NCBI GenBank assembly: GCA_002701385.1
Contig: NZVD01000095.1
Location: 2,992 to 38,649 of the forward strand
DNA length: 35,658 nucleotides
Reading direction: 5' to 3'
From: Rhodopirellula sp.
Lineage (GTDB): Bacteria > Planctomycetota > Planctomycetia > Pirellulales > Pirellulaceae
Of this stretch, positions 1 through 8,569 are shown piece by piece. The first letter of the stretch is position 1, and every line of letters starts with the position of its first letter. The notes beneath the pieces are model-generated. The model was not told the DNA's origin. It did no database searches and saw nothing but the letters and a program-made list of their open reading frames with translations. The position numbers and the translations under genes were made by a program.

Positions 1-114
1 GCTTTACGTTGAAAATAAAAATGAAATGTCAGAAAACTTCCAAGTACTCATTATTGCCAATTGACTCGATCTAACAACTACGCTGGAGTCATACTCTGGG
101 GAGTAATCGGCCGA
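1..114. other. Short intergenic edge, no feature seen
   Basis: This stretch follows the stop codon of the glycosyltransferase. It is AT-rich and I find no hairpin with a T-run on the minus strand and no credible open frame. Another gene may begin outside the window. Confidence 0.4.
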
Positions 115-1644
115 TTATTCACTTGTCGTCCACGAATACAAGTTGACTTTGCCGGGAATTTGATAGTCTTTGAACCCGTCTTCCCCTTTGAGACTAATCA
201 GCAGTTCCCTGAGGGCAATATTTCGGCTCTTACCGCGGGCAACCAGCCAACCCTGAGGTGTCTGGGAAAGATGGCTAAGCAATTGTTGGAAGTCGACATA
301 ATTGGAATTTACGGCCTGGACCGTCAGGTTATCCGGAATGGTATAGATTCCCTGCAGCGGAAAACGGCAGTATTCGGCAATCGTCAAATTGGCGGTATGG
401 CGAGCACCAGCCTGTTCAGGAAGTCTCCGATCTTCCACAAGTCCACCGGCAAGCAGAATTGTCGCCGATCCTTCCGCTTCAGCATTCAATGTTGCGGCGA
501 CCAGATCCCATCGTTCCAATTTGGGATTAATCCTTAAATGCGATGCGTTGTGAATTACATCCGAGTCCAGCCAAAAGAACACCAATAGAGTCAAACCAAT
601 CAATGTCCAGTTAATAAGGCGAGGGATACATCGGCTTTGTTCTATGAAGGCTAAACAAAAAGCACCAAAGAGACTTAACGCGGGCAGACTAGTTACCAAA
701 TATCTTGGGAAGAACCAGTTGACCCAGTCCATTCGTGTGGTTGTCCAGGAAGCTAAATACGGCAGACTGGCAAGTATCAATGCTGTCAGTAAGAAAGGAC
801 TGTGAGGCGAACGGCGTCCTGCCTCGCCTTCCCTTAACAACACAGCTAACAGCAATGCTCCAGGAATCAAGAGCGTACTGATCACCGGTAGCGTGGTGAG
901 TAAAGCCTTAGGGGTGGCTGCGTCTGCGTGAATGAAGACGGCCCATTGGCTACGGTGATGGTAAATTTGCTGGAGCGTACTGAATTGGGAAGCCAAGAAT
1001 AATGCCAGTACAACGATCTGGATGGTAAATATCTTTCCACGATCACGCCAGCTTTGATTGCCAGCCAGAAGTGACGCTAAGGCCAGACTGCCAACGGCCG
1101 GGATGGCAATGTAATGTGTGTAAATACAGCATCCAGCTGTTAGTAACCAGAGCCCTTCAATACGCCAGTGAATCTGCTTGCCGTCTGATTGAATGCGAAG
1201 CGTCTGAACGCAAAGAAGCAGTAGAACAAGCAAGGTTAGTAAACTGTACGATCGAGCTTCTACAGCAAATAGGAGTTGTAAATGGCTAGCGGCAAACGTC
1301 ACCGTAGCAAAAAACGCTGCCCAGCTAGGTAATTGAAATCGACGGCAAATCCAATTCACTGCCAGTACCGACCCCCAAGCACAAATGACAGAGAAAACGC
1401 GGAGTGACGTTTCGGTGTGACCAGTGAGTGTCGTAAATAAATTCAGTAGATAGAAGTATAGAGGCGATTGATTTCCTGCCGCTGCACGTTCTGAAATGTC
1501 CCCGACTCGCCCACTGATACTCCAAGAAGTATGCAACTCGTCGATCCATAACGGCAACCCGACATAGGCAACCGAAATAGCTGTAATGATGGCAATTCCA
1601 ACTGCGGAAGAGAGTACGTAGGGTGTAGCGGATCGGGAACGCAT
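115..1644 (-). CDS. GT-C fold membrane glycosyltransferase (GT39/ArnT-like)
   Basis: A 509-residue integral membrane protein with a hydrophobic N-terminal segment, a loop containing the motif WIDELHTSW (about residues 33-41) and roughly ten further hydrophobic segments, ending in a soluble C-terminal tail of about 130 residues. The acidic DE pair in the first extracytoplasmic loop and the following segment (residues about 55-75, PLYFYLLNLF) are typical of GT-C transferases of the PMT/ArnT/GT83 type, which move a sugar from a polyprenyl-phosphate donor to an acceptor outside the membrane. The donor and acceptor cannot be told from sequence. It is the last gene of a minus-strand run and lies 60 bp after the phosphoesterase gene, so it may be co-transcribed or independent. 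The stop is TAA. I see no convincing terminator in the 114 bases downstream. Confidence 0.8.
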   Translation of the reverse strand: MRSRSATPYVLSSAVGIAIITAISVAYVGLPLWIDELHTSWSISGRVGDISERAAAGNQSPLYFYLLNLFTTLTGHTETSLRVFSVICAWGSVLAVNWICRRFQLPSWAAFFATVTFAASHLQLLFAVEARSYSLLTLLVLLLLCVQTLRIQSDGKQIHWRIEGLWLLTAGCCIYTHYIAIPAVGSLALASLLAGNQSWRDRGKIFTIQIVVLALFLASQFSTLQQIYHHRSQWAVFIHADAATPKALLTTLPVISTLLIPGALLLAVLLREGEAGRRSPHSPFLLTALILASLPYLASWTTTRMDWVNWFFPRYLVTSLPALSLFGAFCLAFIEQSRCIPRLINWTLIGLTLLVFFWLDSDVIHNASHLRINPKLERWDLVAATLNAEAEGSATILLAGGLVEDRRLPEQAGARHTANLTIAEYCRFPLQGIYTIPDNLTVQAVNSNYVDFQQLLSHLSQTPQGWLVARGKSRNIALRELLISLKGEDGFKDYQIPGKVNLYSWTTSE

Positions 1645-1704
1645 GTTTTCAATGGGTCAGTTTAATCACGAGGCCAACGTCGAAAGTATCAATGGGTTAA
1701 GTGG

Positions 1705-2487
1705 CTAGTGGTTGAGTCGTTGTCGTTCTTTTTGGGGCAGGACTTCCAGGCAGGTCGTCCACCTGCCGGTTTGAATCGTTTCAATGAATTCGTCCGGCAG
1801 GCCTTCCATCTGCATTTCACGACTGAGTCGGTCGTAATCATAAACGACTGGATGGAAGTTATGTTGAATGCCGTCTCGCGAGATGTCCAGAGTGGTAAAC
1901 CAAACATTGGTTGTACTATCATTCTCAGGCCTTCCAAGGACACCAACATTAACAAATTGCCCAAGGCTAGTGTTGGCATGCCATTTGATGCCAGTATGGG
2001 TACCTGCAATACAATCCACTTCCCGTTGATGGAAAAATATATCTAGAAAGTGTAATGGGGTGGTGGACTCCCACAGGAATTCATTGGTCTTCCTTGGACT
2101 GCCGTGGCACAGCAGGATTCTTTGCTCTTCTATCTCCAATACGTGTTCTTTTTCAAGACTCTGCAGGAATTTCTGATTGTCAGCGTTAGTGTTTTCCAGC
2201 GTGTAGTCGTAACTGATCTGGGCGAAGTAATTGTCTCGGGGATCAGTGTAACCGCATTGGCAATTGTCGAGTTGATTGCCGATGCTGTCATCATAGTTTC
2301 CCTGAATGCAATGCACCTGGTTTTCGTAGAGCAAGGGAAAACTGCGATTAGGGAACGGGCCAAAGGCACCGATGTCACCAAGGCAATAGTACTCATCGAC
2401 TCCGAGTGCTTTGGCCGCTTCTAGAGCCGCTTCTAAAGCCAGATAGTTGTTGTAAATTCCTCCAAACAACGCAAGCCGCACACTCAT
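1705..2487 (-). CDS. Divergent calcineurin-like metallophosphoesterase
   Basis: A protein of 260 residues if started at the ATG at 2487. That start is chosen because its ATG overlaps the TGA stop of the radical SAM gene as ATGA (2484-2487), a sign of translational coupling; a longer frame upstream lacks family similarity. Motifs in order are GDIGAFGP (GD at 37-38), GNYDD (63-67), LCHGSP and GTHTG, which match the metallophosphoesterase order GD, GNxD, H, GHTH. The first metal motif, normally D-x-H in a context like SDIHGN, is here GGIYNN (residues 9-14), so both the Asp and His are missing. The protein may bind one metal, use a different site, or have a binding role. Substrate unknown; coupling suggests it acts on the radical SAM product or a related intermediate. 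Confidence 0.8.
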   Translation of the reverse strand: MSVRLALFGGIYNNYLALEAALEAAKALGVDEYYCLGDIGAFGPFPNRSFPLLYENQVHCIQGNYDDSIGNQLDNCQCGYTDPRDNYFAQISYDYTLENTNADNQKFLQSLEKEHVLEIEEQRILLCHGSPRKTNEFLWESTTPLHFLDIFFHQREVDCIAGTHTGIKWHANTSLGQFVNVGVLGRPENDSTTNVWFTTLDISRDGIQHNFHPVVYDYDRLSREMQMEGLPDEFIETIQTGRWTTCLEVLPQKERQRLNH

Positions 2488-3395
2488 GCTGACGCTCCAC
2501 TCGGGCCAGAGCCAGTAGAGATATTTGAACAAATCGCTCCATACTGATAACAGGTAAAGCAGGCGCCGTGGCCTAGAGTGTAGGGTTTCTGGGCGGCGGT
2601 GGCTAGATCGTTGGATAGTAAGGCATCAGGAGATTCAATCAGAATGGGACAGACATGTACACCACGAGTGGTCACGATGCGGGAGTGTTCGCAAACAAGT
2701 TGTGACCGATCATAGTCTTGCAACATTTCTCCGGTGACACGCTGCTGATCGGTGTATCCGCCGGAGCGGTTTTGTTCAGCTCCCAGCTTGAGTGTGGGAA
2801 GCAATTTGATGCGAGGTTGACTGTATCCTTGTTGCTTCAACATCGAAAGAAACCCAGATAGCATCGACGAATCTTCGGAGTCCTTCCAGGTTCGAGTGGC
2901 CGTGATAATGGGGAGGAACCCGGTATGGACTAGTTTTTTGACTCCCCGTATCGCCCGAGCAAAGGTTCCTTCGCCGCGAATCGGGTCATTTGTCTCTGCA
3001 TCGAACCCGTCAATCGATACGCGGAATTCCAGACTGTAACGGCTTTTACTTTGGGCCTGTTGTAGGCGTTGCAGCCATTCATCCTTCAACACAGTGGCGT
3101 TGGTAAGCACAGTTGCCGGACCGATTTTCAACGTATCCTCAAGGATCTCAACCATTTCCGGATGTAAAAAAGGTTCACCGCCGGTGAAGTAGTAGCCTTT
3201 GACACCGAGCTGTCTGCTTTCTTCTAAAGACTTCTGGATTTCCGTTCGCGACAGAAAGCCGAAGCTGTTGTTGTGTGGGCTGCAAGAGATGAAGCAGTGA
3301 TTGCAGGTTAAATTGCATCGAGTTCCGGTTACCTGAAACCACAGTTCGTCTAGGTGAGAAAGAGTCACACGGGCTGTTGTTGATTCGGAAGTCAT
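2484..3395 (-). CDS. Radical SAM protein with Cys-rich C-terminus
   Basis: A 303-residue protein. C27, C31 and C34 form the CxxxCxxC motif that holds the SAM-cleaving 4Fe-4S cluster, followed by the GGEP motif at 72-75 that contacts the methionine amino group. The core has the usual partial TIM-barrel features, including the strand ending FRVSIDG. The last 65 or so residues carry more cysteines (CEHSR, HVCPI, CFTCYQYGAIC), resembling a SPASM or twitch-like domain that would bind auxiliary clusters. The family acts on peptides or small molecules; the substrate here is not recognisable. It sits 48 bp after the FAD oxidoreductase gene and overlaps the phosphoesterase gene by 4 bp, so the three are probably one functional unit. 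It does not look like the arsenosugar enzyme ArsS. Confidence 0.88.
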   Translation of the reverse strand: MTSESTTARVTLSHLDELWFQVTGTRCNLTCNHCFISCSPHNNSFGFLSRTEIQKSLEESRQLGVKGYYFTGGEPFLHPEMVEILEDTLKIGPATVLTNATVLKDEWLQRLQQAQSKSRYSLEFRVSIDGFDAETNDPIRGEGTFARAIRGVKKLVHTGFLPIITATRTWKDSEDSSMLSGFLSMLKQQGYSQPRIKLLPTLKLGAEQNRSGGYTDQQRVTGEMLQDYDRSQLVCEHSRIVTTRGVHVCPILIESPDALLSNDLATAAQKPYTLGHGACFTCYQYGAICSNISTGSGPSGASA

Positions 3396-3443
3396 GGAAC
3401 TAATCTGTGTTGCAGGTCGGAAGTGACCGAGTTGTGGTCGGGT

Positions 3444-4700
3444 TTAGCCATCCTGTGGTTTCTGAAATGTTGTATAAACATCTAGCGTCTCACGATCCCC
3501 TAAAATCTGAAACAACTGAACAATTTGTTGCAGTCCTGTTTGGAATAAGAAACCAGACATTCTCCCATAGCTCTTCATGCCCAGGACATAGAAATTCGGT
3601 TCGGGATTGATTAACAATTCACCGTCCCCCTGCTCCACTTTCAGGCAGTCGTGGCTACTTTGATTTAACAGGCTGGCAGCAAGCTTGATGGGACCTTCAG
3701 TAGCGTAGCATTGATGGATTTGTAATTCACGAAAGATGGATAGATCAGGACGGTAACCAGTCAAACCGATGACATGATCGAACGAGTGCCATTCACGCGT
3801 CAATTCGTCTTCCGCATCCGCTTGATAAATTCCTAACTCAATTTCGGCATTGTCTGAGGATCTGATTTGATCAATCGCAACATTTGTTAAGGTCTGAATT
3901 GCATTGCGATCGACAAGTTCCTTGAGTTGTGCAGCGATTTGGGAACGTAAAGGCAAAGGATCCTGCTCGATGGGGCTGATGGCATGCTCATTAGTTTGTC
4001 GCGTAATCCATGTCACCATAGCTTTTGCTTCGGTAAGCATCAGCAAGGCAGTTGCAGCAGAGTGACCTGATCCCACGACAGCCACTTGCTTGTCTCGAAA
4101 TTGAATTAAGTCTTCGGGGGATGGAATTGAATATGAAATCCCTTGTCCTACTTGCTGCTCGCCCGGTGCAGGAACACCACCTGCTCCGATAGGATTCGGG
4201 TTAGCGAGCACACCAGAAGTGTCGATGACAACGTCGGCTGTCAGAGCATGCTGCGTTCCCTGCTCATCCACAATAATGCGAAATGGATCCTGTTCACGAG
4301 TGGCCTCACCAGAGTCCTTGTCCAGATCCGTCTTTTGCTTCCAGGTGCGTGAGACACTTAAAACTTGGCAGTTAGTTCTAATATGCTTTTTCACCAAATC
4401 GGTTTGAGATAAGGGAATCAGATATTGTTGTAGCCATTGTCCACCGGTCGTGCATTGTTGGTTGGATGGGAATTGGTGATTCGGATCGTGACTTTCGATG
4501 GCAGCAATGCCTAGCGGAGAAGCATTCATCGAAAACGGCGAAAACATCTCTACGTGTTCCCATTGCTTTACATGAGAGCCTACGTCACCTGCTTCACATG
4601 CGATGACATCGTATCCCAGATAGCGTGCATAGAGAGCGGTTTCCAAACCCAGAGGGCCGGCGCCGATAATCAGGATGGTTGCAGGAGTGTCAATTGCCAT
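3444..4700 (-). CDS. FAD/NAD(P)-dependent oxidoreductase
   Basis: A 418-residue protein. The start is placed at the ATG at 4700, preceded by AGGT at good spacing; a longer frame begins with TTG at 4715 directly after the thiO stop. An N-terminal Rossmann motif GAGPLG (about residues 11-16) should bind FAD and a second one, VVGSGHSA in mid-protein, should bind NAD(P)H. This is the layout of flavin monooxygenases and thioredoxin-reductase-like enzymes. The C-terminal part includes the GLTGYRPD segment typical of the FAD domain closing loop. No redox-active CxxC is seen, which argues against a disulfide reductase and for an oxygenase or small-molecule oxidoreductase. It is in the run with thiO upstream (15 bp) and the radical SAM gene downstream. 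Substrate unknown. Confidence 0.82.
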   Translation of the reverse strand: MAIDTPATILIIGAGPLGLETALYARYLGYDVIACEAGDVGSHVKQWEHVEMFSPFSMNASPLGIAAIESHDPNHQFPSNQQCTTGGQWLQQYLIPLSQTDLVKKHIRTNCQVLSVSRTWKQKTDLDKDSGEATREQDPFRIIVDEQGTQHALTADVVIDTSGVLANPNPIGAGGVPAPGEQQVGQGISYSIPSPEDLIQFRDKQVAVVGSGHSAATALLMLTEAKAMVTWITRQTNEHAISPIEQDPLPLRSQIAAQLKELVDRNAIQTLTNVAIDQIRSSDNAEIELGIYQADAEDELTREWHSFDHVIGLTGYRPDLSIFRELQIHQCYATEGPIKLAASLLNQSSHDCLKVEQGDGELLINPEPNFYVLGMKSYGRMSGFLFQTGLQQIVQLFQILGDRETLDVYTTFQKPQDG

Positions 4701-4715
4701 AAAGACCTGTTTCAA

Positions 4716-5846
4716 TTATCGAATGAGACTGAAGTGTTGTAGAGCAGATGGCATTGGATTGCCTTCCAGTAAGTCGGCAATCCATACGGCTGTACCCGTG
4801 GACAGGTGTATTCCACTACGAAAGTGACCGGATGCCATAAATAGATTGTCGACTTGCGGGACCTTACCAATATAGGGAACGCCATCAAAACTTCCGGGAC
4901 GCAGGCCAGACCAACTCAGCGTGACCTCATACTCTTTAAGGGCCGGTACAACGGAGTAAGCAAAGTCTTCCAGTTGTTCCAGCATCTCAGTTGTCGTCCC
5001 TTTTTCAAAACCGACTTCCTCTTCGCAGGAACCGGCTAGGATTTTTCCATCTGCACGAGGGACCAGGTAGCGGGAGCCTTCATTGAGAATATGAGTGATT
5101 AGACCTGGAGGGGCATCGAATAGAAGCATCTGGCCGCGAATTGGTACGATGCCTGTGGGGATGTCAGAGACATGTTGCAAAATCTGAGAAGACCATGCAC
5201 CGGCCGCTAAACAGAAGCGGCTTCCTGTGATGGGGCCTTGAGAGGATTGTAGACCAGTAATTTGTTCACCGGTCGTGTCGAATCCATGAATCTCGCAGTC
5301 TGCAGTAAGCTGAACGTTTCTTAGCTCGCAGGCTCTAAGTAGGGCTTTCACATGTCTTGGGTTACGAAGAGTCAGTTCGTCTGGAAGGAGATAGGCAGCG
5401 CAGAATTGGCCTGGGTCAAGCGTTGGCTCCAATGCCAGAAGTGCATCTTGCTCAACAGCCTCTGCCTGAATGCCTTCCTGCCTGATTAGACTCATATACC
5501 CTGCCAGGGATGCGGCTTCGCCTTGTTTGCGCGCCAGATAGATTCCTCCACAGCGTCGAAATCCGGTGTCAATTCCTGTCTCACTTTGTAACCGTTCGGC
5601 CCACTCAGGGTGTAACTGATGGCTAATTCCTCGAAGCTTTTCGAGTGGATCGAGTGCAGTCTCGGGGTTTGCCGGTGGTAGAATCCCAGCGCCAGCCCAG
5701 GAAGCTTCTTTGCCAAATTCAGTACCTCGTTCGACCACGTGAACCTGTTGGCCACGACATGCCAGTTCATAGGCAATAGACAGTCCGATCACGCCACCCC
5801 CGATGATCACGATGGAATCGGAATTAGTTGCCGATAATCCGCTCAC
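4716..5846 (-). CDS. thiO: Glycine oxidase ThiO-like FAD amine oxidase
   Basis: A DAO-family flavoenzyme of 376 residues if started at the GTG at 5846. That codon overlaps the stop of the upstream gene as GTGA (5843-5846) and has GGAG eight bases before it, so it is a better start than the ATG at 5885, which would give a 43-bp overlap. The N-terminal FAD motif is IIGGGVIGLSIAYELA, followed by the EASWAGAGILPP segment characteristic of ThiO, and the C-terminal motif is GHFRSGIHLSTGTA. ThiO oxidises glycine to iminoglycine for the thiazole ring of thiamine in many bacteria. No other thi gene (thiS, thiG, thiC) is near, so the enzyme could instead oxidise an amine in the pathway of this cluster. 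Confidence 0.85.
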   Translation of the reverse strand: MSGLSATNSDSIVIIGGGVIGLSIAYELACRGQQVHVVERGTEFGKEASWAGAGILPPANPETALDPLEKLRGISHQLHPEWAERLQSETGIDTGFRRCGGIYLARKQGEAASLAGYMSLIRQEGIQAEAVEQDALLALEPTLDPGQFCAAYLLPDELTLRNPRHVKALLRACELRNVQLTADCEIHGFDTTGEQITGLQSSQGPITGSRFCLAAGAWSSQILQHVSDIPTGIVPIRGQMLLFDAPPGLITHILNEGSRYLVPRADGKILAGSCEEEVGFEKGTTTEMLEQLEDFAYSVVPALKEYEVTLSWSGLRPGSFDGVPYIGKVPQVDNLFMASGHFRSGIHLSTGTAVWIADLLEGNPMPSALQHFSLIR

Positions 5847-6508
5847 CCCAGATACTCCGTCTTTAACGCATCGATGTGTTGGCATAGCCTACTGGAAGAT
5901 TCGTCGTGGTAGTCTTGTATGGAATTCAGGTCGTCAATCGTATCGATGTCGATCCACGGCGGTAATAAGTCGTAGCTAACTCCAGCGGACTCTAGGGCCG
6001 CACAGGTTTGGCTTAGAACCTGATCACTGGACCAGTCAATATTCTGAAAGATGGGGGGGGGCGTGTCACAACAACCAACCAGATAATAACCTCCATCGAG
6101 TGCCGGTCCTAAAACACAATCGGTGTGTTCGAGTATCTGGAATGCTTTGTGCACGATTTCAATCGGGAGCGTTGGGCTATCGGTTCCAACTAATATCGTC
6201 TTTTCGGATTGGTGTTCTATGGCGTATTGGAAAAAGGCCTGCATCCGATTCCCGAGATCGCCTTCGACTTGGCTTGTGAGAGTCCAATCAGGTGGCAGAA
6301 TCAGTGCAAAGTCACCTAGGTTTTCGGATGGTGTGATAACGAGTGTTTGTGTTTCCGCACATCCAGTGAGACGCTCAAGTGTGGTTTTCACGAACGCTTC
6401 GTACAGATTCGCTGCAAAGTCGTCATTCGTATCCTCGGCCAGTCGCGTCTTTACCTTGCCCGGCTCCCAGTATTTAGCGAAGACGCCCAGATGAGTTTTG
6501 ATGGTCAT
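5843..6508 (-). CDS. TIGR04282/DUF2064 family transferase
   Basis: A 221-residue protein of the GT-A-like nucleotidyl/glycosyltransferase group. Diagnostic stretches are GVFAKYWEPGKVKTRLA near the N-terminus (nucleotide-binding loop with PGKVKTRL), LVGTDSPTLP in the middle and LGPALDGGYYLVG, all hallmarks of the DUF2064/CofC-like fold. The family is named for arsenosugar biosynthesis because of gene neighbourhoods in other genomes, but members are widespread and mostly untested. It starts 3 bp after the glutaredoxin gene and is GTGA-coupled to thiO. A run of nine C residues on the coding strand (6053-6061) encodes three prolines and is a possible slippage site. Confidence 0.85.
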   Translation of the reverse strand: MTIKTHLGVFAKYWEPGKVKTRLAEDTNDDFAANLYEAFVKTTLERLTGCAETQTLVITPSENLGDFALILPPDWTLTSQVEGDLGNRMQAFFQYAIEHQSEKTILVGTDSPTLPIEIVHKAFQILEHTDCVLGPALDGGYYLVGCCDTPPPIFQNIDWSSDQVLSQTCAALESAGVSYDLLPPWIDIDTIDDLNSIQDYHDESSSRLCQHIDALKTEYLG

Positions 6509-6511
6509 GGC

Positions 6512-6742
6512 TCACTTACCGATCAGTCGCAATAGCAGCACTTCATTGACCTTCCCACGAAACCGAACTTTCCCATCAATTTCTACAACGGGCACGCAGG
6601 TATCGAATTGTTGTTTCAATTCTGGGTGTTGATCCACATCGATTTCGTCGAGTGTGAACCCGTACATTTCGAGTAATTCCTTGGCTTCGTCGCATAACGG
6701 GCAGGAATTTCGAGTATATAAAACGGCGTGACGTGAGGACAT
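6512..6742 (-). CDS. Glutaredoxin-like thiol-disulfide protein
   Basis: A 76-residue protein if started at the ATG at 6742; an in-frame ATG at 6790 would add 16 residues with no family match, and neither start has a clear ribosome site. The motif TRNSCPLC (C14 and C17) is the redox CxxC, followed by the helix DEAKELL and later VPVVEIDG containing the cis-proline typical of the thioredoxin fold. The length and motif fit the short glutaredoxin family (DUF836-like) often found next to TIGR04282 genes or other oxidoreductases. It is first in the minus-strand run and could supply electrons or deliver thiol to the pathway enzymes downstream. Its partner cannot be named. Confidence 0.8.
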   Translation of the reverse strand: MSSRHAVLYTRNSCPLCDEAKELLEMYGFTLDEIDVDQHPELKQQFDTCVPVVEIDGKVRFRGKVNEVLLLRLIGK

Positions 6743-6937
6743 ATGACGATTTCGTGCGTTGTAATAGTAGAGAACGTGAATGACTGCCATGTTTTGCAGC
6801 GGGAATTTTCCTAATTGTGGCTTTCAGGGCTCAATTATGTCGACTCAATTCAAGGAATCAAACTATTCCCGTGCTAAACTGAGGCTTCACGGTTCATTCA
6901 GTATTCTTGAAACTTATTATCTCCGCCCCGAGCTATT
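6743..6937. promoter_or_regulatory. Divergent promoter region of the radical SAM cluster and the kinase operon
   Basis: About 195 bases separate the outward-facing first genes of two operons, so promoters for both must lie here. On the plus strand I see a weak extended -10 like TGcTAAACT at 6872-6880 and a TATTAT at 6915-6920, neither with a good -35. No riboswitch consensus, including the TPP element expected for thi genes, is visible. Confidence 0.35.
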
Positions 6938-8551
6938 ATGACTATCACCGCTCGACAATTTCTCGAACTCTTAAGACGCAGTAATTTACTGTCGGATCAA
7001 GAGTTAAAGAAAGGTTTAGAAGCTTGTAAAGTAGCCCATGGAGGAGAGATACCCAATAGCCCCCAACAACTTGCTGATTTTCTGGTGGATGAAAACTTTA
7101 TCACTACCTGGCATCGCGAGAAGCTACTTAATAGAAAATACAAAGGATTTTTCCTGGGTAAGTACAAACTTCTGGGGCATATCGGTGCTGGCGGGATGAG
7201 TAGTGTCTATCTGGCTGAACACACGTTAATGCGGAGATTGCGAGCGATCAAAGTTCTCCCGCGAAATCGTGTTGATGATTCGTCATATCTAGAACGCTTC
7301 CATCGGGAAGCACAGGCCACTGCAGCATTAGATCATCCCAATATTGTCCGAGCCTACGACGTAGATAATCAGGGGAAGACGCACTATTTGGTCATGGAAT
7401 ATGTGCCTGGTCGTGATTTGATGACCATTGTGAAAGATGATGGTCCGCTGGATTATGTGTCGGCGGCCAAATACATCTATCAATCTGCGTTAGGCCTGCA
7501 ACATGCTCATGATGCAGCGATGGTACACCGGGATGTGAAACCCGCCAATTTGCTGGTCGACGAATCAGATTCGATCAAAATCCTCGACATGGGACTGGCG
7601 TTAATGAATGAGGATCAGTCGGAGTTGGCTGGACTCACAGACAAGCACAATGAAAAAGTTCTGGGGACGGCGGATTATCTTGCGCCTGAACAAGCTTTAA
7701 ATAGCCACAACATAGATAGCCGTGCCGATATTTACGGCCTTGGCTGTACCTTGTACTACGTATTAGCCGGTCATCCACCATTTCCTGAAGGTACGCTGGC
7801 ACAACGGATTGCTCAGCATCAAACCAAGATGCCTCCGGATATTCGACTGGATCGCACGGACCTTCCGGAAACGTTAGGGAGCATTTGCTTTAAGATGCTT
7901 CAGAAGAACCCGGATCACCGTTATCAGTCGGCCAATGAAGTGGCATCGGACTTGGAATCCTGGTTGTCAACACAGGGAGTCGAACTCAACCAATCCAAGG
8001 CTGACGTTGTTCATCTACCTCAGAGAGTCGATATTAATCAGTCGACAGAAAGTGTTGCTCAAGCAATGCAGGCCGCGGTCGCGGTTGCTAACCAAGGAGC
8101 TATTGCGAGCGTTCAGTCTTCCGTACATCTCATTGGTGAATATTCGGCGGTGACAGGAAGCAGTCAGGTCGTATCGGATAGTCTGATCGGTGGCGGTAGT
8201 AGTCAGATTAGTCTGGGTGATGAAATTGGCGGTCAGGCATTCCAAAGCACATCAAGAACTTTATTGGATACTCAGATGAGCCGTGTGACGGCTAATGATG
8301 CCGGAATCTGGAAGACGGTGGGGATTATTCTAGGAGGTTTAGTCCTGCTGGCAATAATCATTGTGGCTGTCGAATTGCTTTCATCTAATGTTGAAGAGGC
8401 TATTGAAACTCATGATGAAGCCAATTCCGAGGAGAACTCCGTTTTGCTACATCTGGATTCTCTGGTGTCTGACGTTAATAATCATAGAAGAGGTTTCAAG
8501 TACGGTGGGGAATTTGATTCATTATTGCCCATTGTGGAACGAGAGAGTTAG
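6938..8551 (+). CDS. Membrane-anchored Ser/Thr protein kinase
   Basis: A 537-residue kinase. Residues 1-75 form a helical domain (LLRRSNLLSDQELKKGL and following) that is common in planctomycete kinases and is also present in the pseudokinase at 20093-23122. The catalytic domain runs from about 79 to 345: glycine loop GHIGAGGMSSVY, ATP-binding K105 in AIKVL, catalytic D199 in HRDVKPANLL, a DMG in place of DFG, and GTADYLAPEQ. All residues needed for activity are present. A single membrane segment lies at about 459-482, leaving a short acidic extracytoplasmic tail of about 55 residues. The next gene, encoding an exported cytochrome-like protein, begins 18 bp later, so the two are likely co-expressed. 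Target proteins are unknown. Confidence 0.93.
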   Translation: MTITARQFLELLRRSNLLSDQELKKGLEACKVAHGGEIPNSPQQLADFLVDENFITTWHREKLLNRKYKGFFLGKYKLLGHIGAGGMSSVYLAEHTLMRRLRAIKVLPRNRVDDSSYLERFHREAQATAALDHPNIVRAYDVDNQGKTHYLVMEYVPGRDLMTIVKDDGPLDYVSAAKYIYQSALGLQHAHDAAMVHRDVKPANLLVDESDSIKILDMGLALMNEDQSELAGLTDKHNEKVLGTADYLAPEQALNSHNIDSRADIYGLGCTLYYVLAGHPPFPEGTLAQRIAQHQTKMPPDIRLDRTDLPETLGSICFKMLQKNPDHRYQSANEVASDLESWLSTQGVELNQSKADVVHLPQRVDINQSTESVAQAMQAAVAVANQGAIASVQSSVHLIGEYSAVTGSSQVVSDSLIGGGSSQISLGDEIGGQAFQSTSRTLLDTQMSRVTANDAGIWKTVGIILGGLVLLAIIIVAVELLSSNVEEAIETHDEANSEENSVLLHLDSLVSDVNNHRRGFKYGGEFDSLLPIVERES

Positions 8552-8569
8552 AGAAGAGAGTTCGAGAAG

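Noticed and set aside
61-537. Plus-strand open frame of 158 codons
   Set aside because: Lies antisense to the glycosyltransferase, has no family similarity and no ribosome site.
2484-3395. Radical SAM gene as ArsS of arsenosugar biosynthesis
   Set aside because: C-terminal cysteine pattern and length do not match, and no ArsM is present; the TIGR04282 name alone is not evidence of arsenic chemistry.
6743-6937. TPP riboswitch for the thiO-containing run
   Set aside because: The conserved CTGAGA and ACCTGA-type core segments are not seen, and thiO is the third gene, not the first.
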